64,000 bases of DNA from Maccoyibacter intestinihominis. GTDB lineage: Bacteria; Bacillota; Clostridia; Lachnospirales; Lachnospiraceae. Of this stretch, positions 43,601-52,352 are shown in pieces. Position numbers and translations under genes: made by a program. Under the pieces are notes generated by a model. That model was not told the DNA's origin. It was given only the letters and a program-made list of their open reading frames with translations, and searched no databases. The stretch spans positions 62,001-126,000 of the forward strand of contig NZ_JBBMEX010000008.1 of the NCBI RefSeq assembly GCF_040096355.1, in the 5' to 3' direction. The first letter of the stretch is position 1; every line of letters starts with the position of its first letter.

Positions 43601-46600
43601 CAAAAGAATATCAGTATGATGATGACAGCCGTATGACAAGCTGGAAAGATGAGAATGGCAATACGGTTGTAAAGAATACTTACGATAAAGAAGGAAGAGT
43701 TGTAGAGCAGACTGATGCAGAAAAAGGAACGGCAACTTTCAAGTACGGAAAGAGTTCTACTACAACAACAGATAACGAAGGAAATAAGACCGTTTATCAT
43801 TATGATGATCAGTACCGCACAACATCCATTGAATATCCGGATGGAACAACCTGTGAAAAGACTTATAATGCAGAAAATCAACTTGCTTCCGAAACGACAG
43901 CAGCCGGAACAAAAACTTACACTTATGATGCATTTGGCAATGTAGCAACGGAGACAAGAGAGGATGGAAAGACAGCCTCTTATACTTATAATGAGCAGAA
44001 TAAGCTGACCAGTGCAACTGGATATAACGGAGCAACGGTTACTTACAGTTATGACGGTAATGGAAATATGGTCACATCTACAAAACCGGATGGAACAGCC
44101 ATTACCTATACTTACGATGACAAACATCGTATGGTATCCCAGACAGACGGCAGAGGTGTCACAACAACGTATTCGTATGACGGGCCGAACATGACCGGAT
44201 ATGTGGATGAAAATGGAGCAGCATGGGGATTCACGTATGACGCGATGAATCGTGCAGTTACCATGACAGATCCACTTGGAAATGTAACCTCGAACAGTTA
44301 CGATGCGAATGGTAATCTGACTTCTAAGACAGCAGCCGATGGCGGTGTGACCGCTTATACACTGGATGGCGTGGGAAATATTACAGCAAGTACTGACGCA
44401 CTGGGGAATACCACCACTTATACTTACGATAAGATGTACAACATGACCAGTGGTACAGATCCGAAAGGAAATCAGATCAGCTACGTTTATGATAAGAATT
44501 ATCAGCAGGTCAAAGCAACCGATGCAAAAGGAAATACAATTACTTATAAGTATGACAGCATGGGACGTGTCATAGAAGAGAGTAATAAAGATTTTGGAAC
44601 AAAGCTCTATGAATATGACAAAGCAGGAAATCTGAAAAAATATACCGACGGAAATGGAAATGCAACCGTATCCAAGTTTGATTCTCTTGGACAGGTGCTT
44701 CAGTCCAAAGATGCAGTTGGTAATATAACCAAATATGAATATGACGCATTAGGAAATGAAACCAAGATTACTTATGGAGATGGAAGCAGCCATTCCAAGG
44801 AATATGATAACTGCGGAAGACTCGCTAAAGAGACAGATGAATTAGGTGCAGTTACCACTTATACTTATGATGCGGCAGACAATCTGGTATCAAAATCAGA
44901 TGACAGTGGAAGAACCTGGACTTATACCTACGATAATACAGGAAACCGCTTAAGTGAAACCAACCCAGAAAGTGGAACTACCACATATACTTATGATAAA
45001 GCAGGAAATCTGGTATCTTCTACCGATGAAGAGGGAAGAACAGATACTTATGCTTACGACAAGGCAGGAAATCTGACTTCATCCAAAGATGCCCTTGGAT
45101 ATACCGTATCCATGAAGTATGACTTAAATGGAAATCTGGTATCCTCTACCGATGAAAATGGAAATACCAGTACCATGACTTACGATGGTAATGGAAACAT
45201 GACATCGGTAAGCGATGCAAAGGGCAACATTACAGCAATGAAATATGATTCCACCGACAATCTGGAACAGACGGTGGACGCCCTGAAAGGAAAGACCACT
45301 TACGAATACGATTCACAGGGCAACAGCACAAAGATGACGGATGCCCTCGGCAATGCGTACAGCTATGTGTATGATAAAGAGGGAAATAACACATCCATAA
45401 TACTGCCGACAGGGGACAAGGTGCTGATGGAGTACGATGCCATCGGACAGCTTGTAAAATGTACGGATGCACAGGGACTCGTAATTACCTATCAGTATGA
45501 CGGAGCAGGCAACCTGATCCATTCCTCCGACAATGGTGGAAACAGCATGGATTATACTTATGATGGTGCCGGAAATGTACTGACACAGACCGATGAACTT
45601 GGCAGGACAGCAACATACAAGTACGATCAGTACGGCAGACTCCTGAAACTTACTGAAGCAGACGGAAGTACCACATCTTATGAATATGATGTTATGGACC
45701 GCATTACAGCGGTAACGGATGCGGAAGGTCATAAAACAACCTTTACCTACGATAAAGTCGGCAACCAGTTATCCATGACAGAAGAAGAGGAAGCCACATA
45801 TAAATACGCTTACGATAAGAAAGACCGGGTTATTTCTCAGACAAATCCACTGGGAGCATCCAGCACCTTTAAGTATGACGGAAATGATAATGTGACGGAA
45901 TCTGTCGATGAAAACGGTACGGTTACCAAGTATGCTTACGATAAAAATGACAATCTCGTATCCCAGACAGACGGAAATGGAAATACGACAACCTACCAGT
46001 ATGATGAACTGGACCGCAAGATCGGTGAGACTTCTCCGTTAAAAGAAACAAATGAATACCGTTATGATGCCATTGGAAATCTTACCAAATCAAAAGATCC
46101 GATGGGACTTATTACGGAATACAAATATGACAGCTTAAGTAATCTGACGGAACAGATCTCTCCAAAGGGAGCAGTTACCAAATATGATTACGACAAGCAT
46201 GGCAATGTCATTTCTGTAACGGATGCAAAGGGAAATGAGACACAGTACAGTGTTGACCTGAATGACAATGTCACAAAGATGACACAGGCGAATGGCGGAG
46301 AGTATACCTACAGTTATGATAAAGCCGGACGTCTGAAGAGTATGACCAGTCCACTGGGTTATACTAAAAATTTCTCTTATGATAAAGTGGACAACGTGGT
46401 AAAAGAAAGCGACAGCTTAAAGAGTACCACCACTTATACTTACGATAAGCTCCATAACATGAAGTCTTCTACCAATGCACTGGATGGAACAACCAGCTTT
46501 TCTTATGATAAGTATGGCAATCTGGTGAAGGAGACAGATCCGCTTGGACGGAGCAATACCTACAGTTATGACCTGGCAGGTCAGATGACTTCTGCAGCTG

Positions 46601-49600
46601 ATCCGCTTGGTAAGATAACTGCTTACACTTACGACCCGGCAGGAAATATTACTGAGATCACCAAACCGGGTGGAAGAAAGACCAGCTATGGATATGATAA
46701 GAATTATAATGTGACATCTGTAACAGATCCGATGGGCTATGTTGCAAAGACAGTCTACGATAAAGACAACCGTGTAACAGAAGAGACCGATGCACTGGGG
46801 CAGAAGGAATCCTATACCTATGATAAGGACAGCAGGGTAACTTCTATTACAGACAAGCGTGGATTCACAACGGGATTTGATTACGATGCACATGGGAATA
46901 TTCAGGTTGTTACAGATAAGACCGGATTAAAGAGCCATCTGGAATATGACAAGAATGACAACCTGACCAAAGTAACTGATGCCCTTGGCGGTGTAACAAC
47001 TTATGGTTACGACAACATGGATAACCTGGTGACCTTCACCAATGCAGCAAATAAGACAACGAATTATACTTATGACTTAGAAGGCAACCTGACATCCATC
47101 AAAGATCCGGCAGGAAGAACGGAGAAATTCGACTATGATGAAAAAGGCAGACTGACCGGACATACACAGGCAAGCGGCAAGAAAACCACGTATGATTACG
47201 ACAAACTGAATGACCTGTTGGAGAAATCTTATCAGGACGCAAAAGGCGAGACATCCGAAAAGGACGTGACCTACGCATATAACAGTGCCGGGGAACGGGT
47301 ATCCATGAAGGATCAGACAGGCAAGAGCAGCTACGAATACGATGCACTTGGAAGAATCACCAAAGTGACAAGCGGTTCGAAAAAGGATGTCAGCTACGTT
47401 TATGATGACGCAGATAATCTGCAGGCAATCGTATACCCGGATGGGACAAAGGTCAGCTATGAATACGATTTAAATGACAATCTGGTAAAATTGACAGACC
47501 GTAATAGAAAAGTAACCACTTACAAGCATGATGCGCTGAACCGTGTGACAGAAGTCGTTAGAAGCAACGGAACAAAGACGGAAGTGTCTTACGATGCAGA
47601 AGATCATATTACAAAGATTGTCAACACCTGTGGTTCATGTGGAAAAGTAATCAGTACTTATGAGTACAAGTACAATGATCAGGGATATGTAGTGGGAGAA
47701 ACAGCTACAGAACTGGAAGCAGGAACAAGAAAGATGCCAAGCTGGGAAGACTGGTACAACTGGGGCGATACACAGAAAGAGACAGACAAAGCAGACTGTG
47801 AGCATCAGGAAAAAGAGATCCAGACAACACGTACTTATGAGTATGATGACAACTGGGAACTGACACGCTGTACAGAAAAAGCAGAGGGCGGTAAAAAGAC
47901 AGTCCATAATTATACGTATGACAAGATCGGAAACCGGACTTCTTATGAGAAGATCGAAGATGGTGTCAGCAAAGCAAAATATAACTACAAGTACAACGAT
48001 TCCAACCAGCTCATCAAACGCACCAATGCAAAGATCTGGGGCGATCCGGGAACAACCTACAGCTATGATAAAGATGGCAATCTGATCCAGGAATGTGATA
48101 AGACAAACAGTGCAGATCCGGTTACTTATGAATACACAGCAGAGAATCGTCTGGCAGTCGTAAAACAGGGTGGAACAGTCCTGATGGCAGCCATGTACGA
48201 TGGAGATAACAACCGGGTATTCGAACTTGATAACACCTATAAATGGGAAGACTGTTATGGCGATGAAGTCCTGATCCCGGAGAACCAGCGTACCGAAGAT
48301 GGGAACAGCCCGAAAGAGCAGCTTGCATCTCTGGTAAAAGGTGGTTCAAATGCTAAAGGTTATACACTGACAGAGTATATCAACGATATCAATCGTGAAA
48401 ATACAGAAGTCCTCGCAGAGTATGGGGCAGACGAGAAAGTCCGTCAGGCTTATACTTATGGAGAAAGTGGAATCGGAGAACGTATAAGCGTTGATAAATC
48501 CACAGAAAGCAGTTATTATTTATATGACGGAAGAAACAGCGTGACCGGAATCCTGACCGAAACAGCTAATCTGACGAACAGTTATCAGTATGATTCATAC
48601 GGTAACCTTACATCGGGAACAGCAGACGGTGTCAATTACTACGGTTACAATGGGGAGTCCACAAATGTAAAAACAGGACTTCAGTATCTGCGGGCAAGAT
48701 ACTATAACGCAGAGAACGGAACCTTTACAACTGAAGATAGTGATCTTGGAACGACAGAAAATCCATTAACCAGAAACCGCTACGATTATACAACCAATAA
48801 TCCGCTGAATTACAGTGATCCGACAGGACATTCCCTGTGGAGCAGGATTAAGGGTGCAGCTAAGAAGGTGGCAAAAACGGTTGTAAAAGCAGCAAAAACA
48901 GTTATAAAAACTGTAAAAAATGTTGTTAAGACAGTAAAAAATGCAATCAGCCGTCCAAATCAGAGAATAAAGAATGCATTGGTAAGTAATTCATCAAAGA
49001 AAAATTCAGTAAAATTTACTGGAAATGGTTATAGTAATTCTTATCAAGGTAATAAGAGTAGGTATAGTGGAAATAAAATTTCCAACGGTACTAAATTTGT
49101 AAAAACTAATAGTAATGGGAAAGCCAATGGAATTTATACTTCATTTCATGCGTATGCAGAGGCTCGAACAAGCGAAATCCGTCAGGAAATTAAAAGAAAG
49201 CTATGTAGTAAAGATAGTGAACGAATACAAAAACAAATAAAGACTGGAGCTATAGTTGCAGGACTAAGCATTATTTTTACGAGCAATATGGAATTGCAAC
49301 GATTAATAGAAAAATTCCCGAATATACGTATTGAGTATACTGGAACATTAAAAGACAGTTTAAAATTAAGCACCGGTATAGCAATGATAATCGGCGGAGC
49401 GGGCTTAACAATATTAGGTGGAGGCGGAACAGTAATGAGTGGCGGATTGGCCGCTGAAGTTAGTGTCCCAGCAGCGGTTGCAGGAGTTGGTGTAGCAGGA
49501 ACAGGTGTAGCTATTGCTGGAAGTGCATTATCTAATATGTTTGATGTACGAATTCAGAAATCAAGTAAAAACAAGGGAAGTACAGATTCAAACAAGAAAC

Positions 49601-49827
49601 CAACTAGCCGAAATCAAATGCAAAAACAAGTAGAAAAGGGGCAAGCTCCAAAAGAGGTGGATCGAGTTGATGGTGCTCATACTGAAGGACAGCAACCACA
49701 TGTTCATTTTAAAGATGGAACATCATTAAATCAAGATGGAACAGTACATGATGCACATAAAGGAACGCCTAATTTAACAAATAGTACAAGAAAATGGCTG
49801 GAAGAAAATGGCTGGAAAGGAAATTAA
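40696..49827 (+). CDS. RHS/YD-repeat wall-associated polymorphic toxin
   Basis: 3,043 residues. Signal peptide 1-29, acidic Thr/Glu-rich region to about 125, a DNRLRE-type beta domain about 368-555, a LysM-like segment about 690-720 (FDTFPKIAKYYGVPLKNI), a DUF6531 entry domain about 763-805 (VNLNTGNFYMDQSDATMNEL), dozens of YD repeats to about 2650, and the RHS core YLRARYYNAENGTFTTEDSD ... NPLNYSDPTGHS about 2664-2713. After it lie a Lys/Val coiled region, a Gly-rich hydrophobic patch (about 2890-2945) and a tip with PHVHFKDGTSLNQDGTVHDAH. The RHS shell encloses and releases the tip, probably a toxin delivered by contact (WapA type). The family of the tip was not identified with certainty. 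Confidence 0.9.
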   Translation: MKRFRKSAIALVLALLMALQGTEPIFVQAKEAIEDVQKNADFSRPEALTEEEAGITDSTSGEQDKSQQSDADVQNETTPSEDTETQEEQTTPAEETEENPQEKEVELKEPQDYYPIPEEPEGELIDYDAISKTYKTGDKQYTTVYGGYVGTYKNEDGDTELVDNTLVKPEEADTPASEEAQEASSVVATEEKEEKTEVYQNKANDYAILLPEQMSEENGVTIENGKTRIGIIPVDGDYTHSVIKDNAILYNEVYEGADVQYTVLDSSIKEDIVLQQPTDREVYEYELQIPGYQAEVKDNQVYIYPEGKTIKDAKYLLETPSMEDAAGEISFLITLELREEDGKTILTVKPDRDWLSAEERQYPVRIDPTPVEIQKSSFNMIGVEEGSPTSQIGDNNYPYVGFDDGIKSGNLAGFGTAHQNCRTYIKVNSNFSQIPKDSKIDSATFAVSQKTAYSGGASQFGLYRVDQSWNTSITWKTKPVNLTFQDVQNASTSRNSYINYDVKDLVNDWVQGTHANNGFALVAIAEANNLGASMQCEVLNNRASVYGPKLSIQWSPAEDPYLRDMSLDETTILLRPMTEKNTNGKLKFDAVFADGIAKSKSTVEYYLLPDEENEEHHETDAKPLYSYPDSTEYNKQFPEANKYYSKDSNWQSALYSGLTKDKLYKIKAKASKEIDGKLETGKEVTSDSFVIYEVKQFDTFPKIAKYYGVPLKNIMKDNQVMDALVVANNTIFIRNPQTNVPYSPAPLTDQDKMRIDGALMGRGLHCEFGFEPVNLNTGNFYMDQSDATMNELNGEFSITRSYNSKGTDQHSMFGRGWSFNYDQSLSQMEDGSLLYMRGDGSYLIFDKNEDGSYTTPDGYVYDLKAVSYKDTDHDYIGWELTDADQSVWSFDKYGILRYVTDVNGFKTVLDYDDDYNLSKITTPSGKTFGVKQDKFGHIKELSLPDGGKVSYKYDEQGNLISVTDPNGTTKEYQYDDDSRMTSWKDENGNTVVKNTYDKEGRVVEQTDAEKGTATFKYGKSSTTTTDNEGNKTVYHYDDQYRTTSIEYPDGTTCEKTYNAENQLASETTAAGTKTYTYDAFGNVATETREDGKTASYTYNEQNKLTSATGYNGATVTYSYDGNGNMVTSTKPDGTAITYTYDDKHRMVSQTDGRGVTTTYSYDGPNMTGYVDENGAAWGFTYDAMNRAVTMTDPLGNVTSNSYDANGNLTSKTAADGGVTAYTLDGVGNITASTDALGNTTTYTYDKMYNMTSGTDPKGNQISYVYDKNYQQVKATDAKGNTITYKYDSMGRVIEESNKDFGTKLYEYDKAGNLKKYTDGNGNATVSKFDSLGQVLQSKDAVGNITKYEYDALGNETKITYGDGSSHSKEYDNCGRLAKETDELGAVTTYTYDAADNLVSKSDDSGRTWTYTYDNTGNRLSETNPESGTTTYTYDKAGNLVSSTDEEGRTDTYAYDKAGNLTSSKDALGYTVSMKYDLNGNLVSSTDENGNTSTMTYDGNGNMTSVSDAKGNITAMKYDSTDNLEQTVDALKGKTTYEYDSQGNSTKMTDALGNAYSYVYDKEGNNTSIILPTGDKVLMEYDAIGQLVKCTDAQGLVITYQYDGAGNLIHSSDNGGNSMDYTYDGAGNVLTQTDELGRTATYKYDQYGRLLKLTEADGSTTSYEYDVMDRITAVTDAEGHKTTFTYDKVGNQLSMTEEEEATYKYAYDKKDRVISQTNPLGASSTFKYDGNDNVTESVDENGTVTKYAYDKNDNLVSQTDGNGNTTTYQYDELDRKIGETSPLKETNEYRYDAIGNLTKSKDPMGLITEYKYDSLSNLTEQISPKGAVTKYDYDKHGNVISVTDAKGNETQYSVDLNDNVTKMTQANGGEYTYSYDKAGRLKSMTSPLGYTKNFSYDKVDNVVKESDSLKSTTTYTYDKLHNMKSSTNALDGTTSFSYDKYGNLVKETDPLGRSNTYSYDLAGQMTSAADPLGKITAYTYDPAGNITEITKPGGRKTSYGYDKNYNVTSVTDPMGYVAKTVYDKDNRVTEETDALGQKESYTYDKDSRVTSITDKRGFTTGFDYDAHGNIQVVTDKTGLKSHLEYDKNDNLTKVTDALGGVTTYGYDNMDNLVTFTNAANKTTNYTYDLEGNLTSIKDPAGRTEKFDYDEKGRLTGHTQASGKKTTYDYDKLNDLLEKSYQDAKGETSEKDVTYAYNSAGERVSMKDQTGKSSYEYDALGRITKVTSGSKKDVSYVYDDADNLQAIVYPDGTKVSYEYDLNDNLVKLTDRNRKVTTYKHDALNRVTEVVRSNGTKTEVSYDAEDHITKIVNTCGSCGKVISTYEYKYNDQGYVVGETATELEAGTRKMPSWEDWYNWGDTQKETDKADCEHQEKEIQTTRTYEYDDNWELTRCTEKAEGGKKTVHNYTYDKIGNRTSYEKIEDGVSKAKYNYKYNDSNQLIKRTNAKIWGDPGTTYSYDKDGNLIQECDKTNSADPVTYEYTAENRLAVVKQGGTVLMAAMYDGDNNRVFELDNTYKWEDCYGDEVLIPENQRTEDGNSPKEQLASLVKGGSNAKGYTLTEYINDINRENTEVLAEYGADEKVRQAYTYGESGIGERISVDKSTESSYYLYDGRNSVTGILTETANLTNSYQYDSYGNLTSGTADGVNYYGYNGESTNVKTGLQYLRARYYNAENGTFTTEDSDLGTTENPLTRNRYDYTTNNPLNYSDPTGHSLWSRIKGAAKKVAKTVVKAAKTVIKTVKNVVKTVKNAISRPNQRIKNALVSNSSKKNSVKFTGNGYSNSYQGNKSRYSGNKISNGTKFVKTNSNGKANGIYTSFHAYAEARTSEIRQEIKRKLCSKDSERIQKQIKTGAIVAGLSIIFTSNMELQRLIEKFPNIRIEYTGTLKDSLKLSTGIAMIIGGAGLTILGGGGTVMSGGLAAEVSVPAAVAGVGVAGTGVAIAGSALSNMFDVRIQKSSKNKGSTDSNKKPTSRNQMQKQVEKGQAPKEVDRVDGAHTEGQQPHVHFKDGTSLNQDGTVHDAHKGTPNLTNSTRKWLEENGWKGN
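43400..48640 (+). repeat. YD-repeat array inside the RHS gene
   Basis: About 20-residue units with the pattern YxYDxxGNLxxxTDxxGxxT repeat throughout residues 900-2650. At DNA level the units are diverged, so they are old, but frequent matches such as TATACTTATGATAAAGC could support recombination between units. Confidence 0.8.
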
Positions 49828-49831
49828 AAAA

Positions 49832-50062
49832 ATGAAATTTTTTGGATATGAAAAAGATAGTGAAAAATTAATGAAGTTGAGTGAAGCAACGTTTGATGGA
49901 ACTTTAGAAGAATTAGAAGATTTGATTGATTTTTTAAAAACTGTCCAAGAAGAACATAGTAAGGTGGCAAAAAAAACGGATATGTGCCATTCGCATTTCC
50001 GAGACTGGAGTAATAAATGGAATAAGGAGGATTCAGATTTTATTGTGGTAACACGATTCTGA
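49832..50062 (+). CDS. Small protein in the immunity position of the RHS toxin
   Basis: 76 residues from the ATG at 49832; an ATG at 49808 would overlap the RHS end and is less likely given GGAAAGG spacing. It is acidic and soluble: MKFFGYEKDSEKLMKLSEAT, LEELEDLIDFLKTVQEEHSKV, ending CHSHFRDWSNKW. It resembles small cytoplasmic immunity proteins that sit directly after RHS or LXG toxins. No immunity family could be named. Confidence 0.7.
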   Translation: MKFFGYEKDSEKLMKLSEATFDGTLEELEDLIDFLKTVQEEHSKVAKKTDMCHSHFRDWSNKWNKEDSDFIVVTRF

Positions 50063-50069
50063 AAAAATA

Positions 50070-50693
50070 ATGAAAGATAAAAAGATATTTTTTATATCAA
50101 ATATATTATTAGTAAGTTTGTTAGTAAATGCTTGTACCAAACAACCAGACTTCGATTCCAAATCCTACGTCCAAAGTTCTCTTGATGCATACTATCATGG
50201 AGAATATAAGGACTATGCGAATCTGTTAGAAATCTCGGAAAAAGATGCCAAGAAAGAAATCGAAGAGGATTTTAATGAGAGTATCCAACAGCAATTTGAT
50301 GATTCCGATAACATTACGGATAAAGGAATTGCTGATTATGCAGAAAAACTGGCAGAAGTAAAGAAACTGGCAAAATACAAAGTACAGGATGTGAAAGAAG
50401 AGGATGGAGTCTATACAGTAAGTGTACAAGTTGAACCATCCAATGTATTTCAGACATTGCAACAAAGCTCTACAGAGGTAAGCAATGAAAAAATAAAGCA
50501 GGGATTGGATGGAAATGATCCGGAAGTCTTTGCAGCTGTATTAACAGAAAGTGTCCAGAAGAGTCTTGAAAAGAACAGTTATGGAAAAACTGTTACTGTA
50601 AAAGTATCAGTGGAAAAAGATAATTCAGGAAAGTATGGTCTTTCGGATACAGAGATGAGTAAGCTGGAAACAGCGATGTTTCCAACAGAATAA
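50070..50693 (+). CDS. Lipoprotein downstream of the toxin locus
   Basis: 207 residues. A short signal sequence ends in the lipobox LLVNAC (Cys22 would be lipidated). The mature part is acidic and helical (DSKSYVQSSLDAYYHGEYKDYANLLEISEKDAKKEIEEDF ...) with a second domain containing VYTVSVQVEPSNVFQTL and KTVTVKVSVEKD. Similar lipoproteins with a DUF5105-like layout occur near toxin genes in Firmicutes. It may be a surface part of immunity or unrelated cargo. Confidence 0.7.
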   Translation: MKDKKIFFISNILLVSLLVNACTKQPDFDSKSYVQSSLDAYYHGEYKDYANLLEISEKDAKKEIEEDFNESIQQQFDDSDNITDKGIADYAEKLAEVKKLAKYKVQDVKEEDGVYTVSVQVEPSNVFQTLQQSSTEVSNEKIKQGLDGNDPEVFAAVLTESVQKSLEKNSYGKTVTVKVSVEKDNSGKYGLSDTEMSKLETAMFPTE

Positions 50694-50702
50694 GAATGAA
50701 TG

Positions 50703-50740
50703 GAAAGCTATCAGAGGAAAAAAACTGGTAGCTTTCTTTT
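50703..50740 (+). terminator. Terminator after the lipoprotein gene
   Basis: GAAAGCTATCAG (50703-50714) pairs with CTGGTAGCTTTC (50725-50736) with one G-U pair, followed by TTTTG. Confidence 0.75.
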
Positions 50741-50808
50741 GTTTCAAAAACAGAGACTTGTTAAAAAGCTATTGTAATAAGCGAATCAGAAAAGTTATAA
50801 TAAATGAT

Positions 50809-50832
50809 AATGGATGGCAGAGGTCATCCATT
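50809..50832. promoter_or_regulatory. Inverted repeat before the MmcQ/YjbR gene
   Basis: AATGGATG (50809-50816) pairs with CATCCATT (50825-50832). A TATAAT-like box (TTATAATA near 50796) lies just upstream, so the repeat could be an operator or an RNA hairpin. Confidence 0.4.
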
Positions 50833-50859
50833 CATTATGAGAAAAAGAAGGGATCCCAC

Positions 50860-51276
50860 ATGAACCAACAAGAAATATTCACATACATCCAAAAGCAATA
50901 CCCCACCCATCCAGACACCATCAACAAATCCGGATACCCCGTCACCATCTTCAAAAACCCAAGAACCGCCGCACCTTATGCCATCTTTTACCAACCAGCC
51001 GAAAGAACAACTTTCATGGAGGTTCAGGCAGAGCCGGACATGATAGGCAACTACATCGAAATGTATCACCTTGCTCCGGCAAAGTACATGGACAAGAAGC
51101 ACTGGCTGGCAGTTCCGCTGGACGGTTCTGTCAGCGATTCAAAAGTTCTGGATTTACTCGATATGAGCTACGACCTCGTAGACGGACAGGCAGAAGCAGA
51201 TGGAGAAACAGGAGCAGATAGACAGATAGGGGCAGACGGACAGGCAACAGACAGTACGCCAGAAGAAAAAGATTGA
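50860..51276 (+). CDS. MmcQ/YjbR family protein with repetitive acidic tail
   Basis: 138 residues from the ATG at 50860; the longer upstream reading has no site. It follows the MmcQ/YjbR pattern: QEIFTYIQKQYPTHPDTI start, AAPYAIFYQPAERT middle, and the family end YHLAPAKYMDKKHWLAVPLDGSVSDSKVLDLLDMSYDLV. These CyaY-like-fold proteins have a DNA-binding label but no settled function. A tail of repeated GA-D/Q units (DGETGADRQIGADGQATD) is added. The first 60 codons are strikingly C-rich at third positions compared with neighbours. Confidence 0.75.
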   Translation: MNQQEIFTYIQKQYPTHPDTINKSGYPVTIFKNPRTAAPYAIFYQPAERTTFMEVQAEPDMIGNYIEMYHLAPAKYMDKKHWLAVPLDGSVSDSKVLDLLDMSYDLVDGQAEADGETGADRQIGADGQATDSTPEEKD

Positions 51277-51348
51277 CAATTCTGACCACACATTCCATAA
51301 TGACGATAGTGGTTCGAGAGAACTAACAGGAAAAATGGGAGAGACAAC

Positions 51349-52161
51349 ATGAAGAAAAAAAGCTCATACCGATGGCTGATATGGATCATTCTGGCAGTGG
51401 TTTTAATCGGGGTAGCACTTATGCATATCCTGCCCCCATACATCGACCGATGGAAATCTGCCAGAGATTATGACAAACTTGCCGAAGAGTATGTAAATGA
51501 TGAGTCCGAACCAAATGATGGAAAACAGAAGAAAAAAGACTGGTGGGCTACAGATGTAAAAGTAGAATTTGACAAGCTGAAAGCCGAGAATCCAGATGCC
51601 ATCGGGTGGATACGGTTTGATAATCAGGACGAACTTGGCATCAATTATCCGATTCTGTATTCAGGTGACAATCAGAAATATCTGAGAACCGACCTGCATG
51701 GCAACAGCCACATCGCGGGGTGTATCTTTTTGGAAGGTCTTAACAAATCTGATTTTTCGGATTATTACAACATTATTTACGGTCACAATATGAATGACGG
51801 AAGCATGTTCGGGAGCCTGAAAAAATATAAGGATGACGGTTTCTGGAAAGAGAATCAATACTTCACTGTATATTCTGAGACAACCGCCTACCGTTATCGA
51901 ATCTTCTCTTATGAGGATGCAGTCAATGGCGGTGATGTATACAAAGTAGGATACCAGCCGGGCGAAGAGTATCAGAAATTTATCGACCAGATGATAAAAG
52001 ATTCCGATGTTGATACAGGAGTAAAGCCGCAGACCAGTAACAAGATACTGACACTTTCTACCTGTACAGGGAACGGATACAGCAAGCGGCTTGCCATCCA
52101 TGCAGTCTGCGTTGACGCACAGACTACGGATGAGTCAAAATTAAAGGAAACAGGAAATTAA
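51349..52161 (+). CDS. srtB: Class B sortase
   Basis: 270 residues. N-terminal membrane anchor (WLIWIILAVVLIGVALMHIL), catalytic His in YNIIYGHNMNDGSMFGSLKKY, catalytic Cys in LTLSTCTGNGYSKRLAIHAV with the following Arg. These spacings match SrtB, which usually anchors heme-uptake proteins with NPxTN-like signals. The large NEAT protein downstream ends in NVKTND plus a membrane helix and is the natural substrate. A strong terminator follows. Confidence 0.93.
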   Translation: MKKKSSYRWLIWIILAVVLIGVALMHILPPYIDRWKSARDYDKLAEEYVNDESEPNDGKQKKKDWWATDVKVEFDKLKAENPDAIGWIRFDNQDELGINYPILYSGDNQKYLRTDLHGNSHIAGCIFLEGLNKSDFSDYYNIIYGHNMNDGSMFGSLKKYKDDGFWKENQYFTVYSETTAYRYRIFSYEDAVNGGDVYKVGYQPGEEYQKFIDQMIKDSDVDTGVKPQTSNKILTLSTCTGNGYSKRLAIHAVCVDAQTTDESKLKETGN

Positions 52162-52188
52162 CTATGAAAATATCCAAAAGTATGTCGA

Positions 52189-52223
52189 AAAAATATCCAA
52201 AAACATGTTTTTGGATATTTTTA
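52189..52223 (+). terminator. Terminator after srtB
   Basis: AAAAATATCCAAAAA (52189-52203) pairs with TTTTTGGATATTTTT around CATG. Fully complementary and bidirectional in appearance. Confidence 0.85.
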
Positions 52224-52255
52224 TATGGAATTATAATGTTGTAGAGGAAAATGCA

Positions 52256-52285
52256 TTGACAAACCTGAAAAAAGGACAATATAAT
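52256..52285 (+). promoter_or_regulatory. Promoter of the three-regulator operon
   Basis: TTGACA (52256-52261), 18-bp spacer, TATAAT (52280-52285): both hexamers are consensus. The 65-bp leader after it contains GGTTTGAACC, a short palindrome. Confidence 0.8.
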
Positions 52286-52352
52286 TAAAATTACATGGTT
52301 TGAACCAACTAACCAAAACGTAATCGGAAAACGAGAAACAGAGGAAAAAGCA

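Noticed and set aside
43420..44127. 235-residue minus-strand reading inside the RHS gene
   Set aside because: It lies fully within the YD-repeat coding sequence, is Cys/Ile-rich in the way antisense of repeat codons is, and has no ribosome site; a shadow of the real gene.
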